Both the position numbers and the translations under genes were made by a program. Source: Paenibacillus sp. S150 (GTDB lineage Bacteria > Bacillota > Bacilli > Paenibacillales > Paenibacillaceae). From it: DNA of 64,000 bases. Below the pieces are notes generated by a model that was not told the DNA's origin, searched no databases, and saw nothing but the letters and a program-made list of their open reading frames with translations. The stretch is taken from NCBI RefSeq assembly GCF_019352175.1, contig NZ_JACBYI010000011.1, forward strand, positions 109,675-173,674, read 5' to 3'. Shown one piece after another: positions 63,601 to 64,000 of the stretch (position 1 is the stretch's first letter; each line of letters starts with the position of its first letter).

Positions 63601-64000
63601 GTAAGCGTCAAATACAGACCACCCAGCATAGCCGTCCGATCTATGAGAGGATGGCATCACGACGAGGGAATGCCGAATAGCCCCCATTCGGTGGTGAATC
63701 GGGGCAAGCGGGATGCTTCATTCAATTGGATGGCGGTATTCGAATGTCCGCCGGTAGAGTCTTGGACCAGGGCAACAGCCCATCCAATACCGTCGTATCC
63801 TTGGGGTCAGGCAACTGGGGTAATTGCTCCAGCACATAGCGCAGTATTCGTACGGATTCAGCCCGTTTTCTTACGCCGTTTCGATCAGGCTGTACGTAAC
63901 AGCGCTGGCCTTCGCTCCCTTGGGGGTGTTGGCAAACAGCCAGTTCTTCCGCCCGATCACAAACGGTTTGATCGCCCGTTCGCTTCGGTTGTTGTCCAAC
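63601..64000. mobile_element. IS66-family element, one end (continues beyond the window)
   Basis: The decayed IS66 transposase tail is followed, on its 3' side, by an end sequence beginning GTAAGCGTCAAATACAGACC at 63601, which matches the GTAAGCG-type ends of IS66 elements. The other end lies outside, so target duplication cannot be checked. Confidence 0.6.
63722..64000 (-). pseudogene. IS66-family transposase, C-terminal part, degenerate
   Basis: From the right edge the minus strand reads LDNNRSERAIKPFVIGRKNW, LFANTPKGAKASAVTYSLIETA, then a TAA where relatives have a Lys codon, then ENGLNPYEY, then a one-base deletion; after it the frame resumes as LRYVLEQLPQLPDPKDTTVL to IPPSN and stop. 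This is the DDE domain end of IS66 TnpC. With one nonsense and one frameshift in under 100 codons it cannot be functional. Confidence 0.85.

Overview
The window looks like a chromosomal segment of a Paenibacillus species (Firmicutes, spore-forming, large secretome). The evidence is the gene set and order: citZ-icd-mdh, polA-mutM-ytaF-coaE, nrdR, an alpha/beta-type small acid-soluble spore protein with a sigma-G-like promoter, ytvI, phoR/phoP with 11-bp-spaced Pho boxes, a TPP riboswitch thiamine operon, SD-rich GGAGG starts, many GTG/TTG starts, and several large multi-domain secreted polysaccharidases. Most genes are on the minus strand, which is probably the leading strand here. The species assignment is inference.

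Layout. 0-6.6 kb: the end of an AraC-type regulator, then two convergent secreted beta-1,3-glucanases (a GH81 with five to seven accessory domains, and a GH16 with a ricin-type lectin domain) sharing a terminator hairpin. 6.6-8.1 kb: intergenic, repeat-rich. 8.2-15.9 kb: a gene of unknown function, a luciferase-like oxidoreductase, a Fur-boxed siderophore-type ABC importer (divergent binding protein against permease-ATPase), and an MFS exporter with a MarR regulator and a clear palindromic operator. 16-17.1 kb: intergenic repeats and tRNA-Lys(CUU). 17.2-31.2 kb: an accessory-looking block bounded by a second, identical tRNA-Lys. It holds a frameshifted RQC-domain gene, a very large alginate-lyase-superfamily protein, VOC and DoxX/TetR genes, a DUF421 remnant, a KTSC gene, and an eight-gene minus-strand operon (YciI-like, aminotransferase, MBL hydrolase, flavin monooxygenase, polar amino acid ABC transporter) that looks like a scavenging pathway for a modified, possibly sulfur-containing, amino acid.

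31.7-44.4 kb is conserved core: tRNA-Lys/tRNA-Ala, nrdR, SASP, lytic transglycosylase, coaE, ytaF, mutM, polA, phoU, pstB, phoP, phoR. 44.6-48.8 kb: a LacI regulator convergent with a GH13 alpha-amylase carrying Fn3, two CBM25-like and one CBM20 domain, whose promoter has a LacI-type palindrome just after the -10 box. 48.9-49.8 kb: a tandem array of about 16-17 units of 51 bp. 49.9-63.5 kb: class I fumarase, a YfbR-like nucleotidase, thiE-thiS-thiG-thiH under a TPP riboswitch with an attenuator, an SDR dehydrogenase, a small 4-TM protein, mdh-icd-citZ with a cre-like site, and ytvI. The window ends in a decayed IS66-type element.

The least explained signal is non-coding. Four composite intergenic elements (about 7.2, 16.1, 41.0 and 57.3 kb, all in the same orientation), some scattered single units, and the tandem array at 49 kb all share a 51-bp module with the same core and the same period. 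Two further dispersed families (a CCCC/GGGG structured element with three copies, and a hairpin-plus-tail element with four copies) and one MITE-like palindrome with a TTAG duplication sit in the same gaps.
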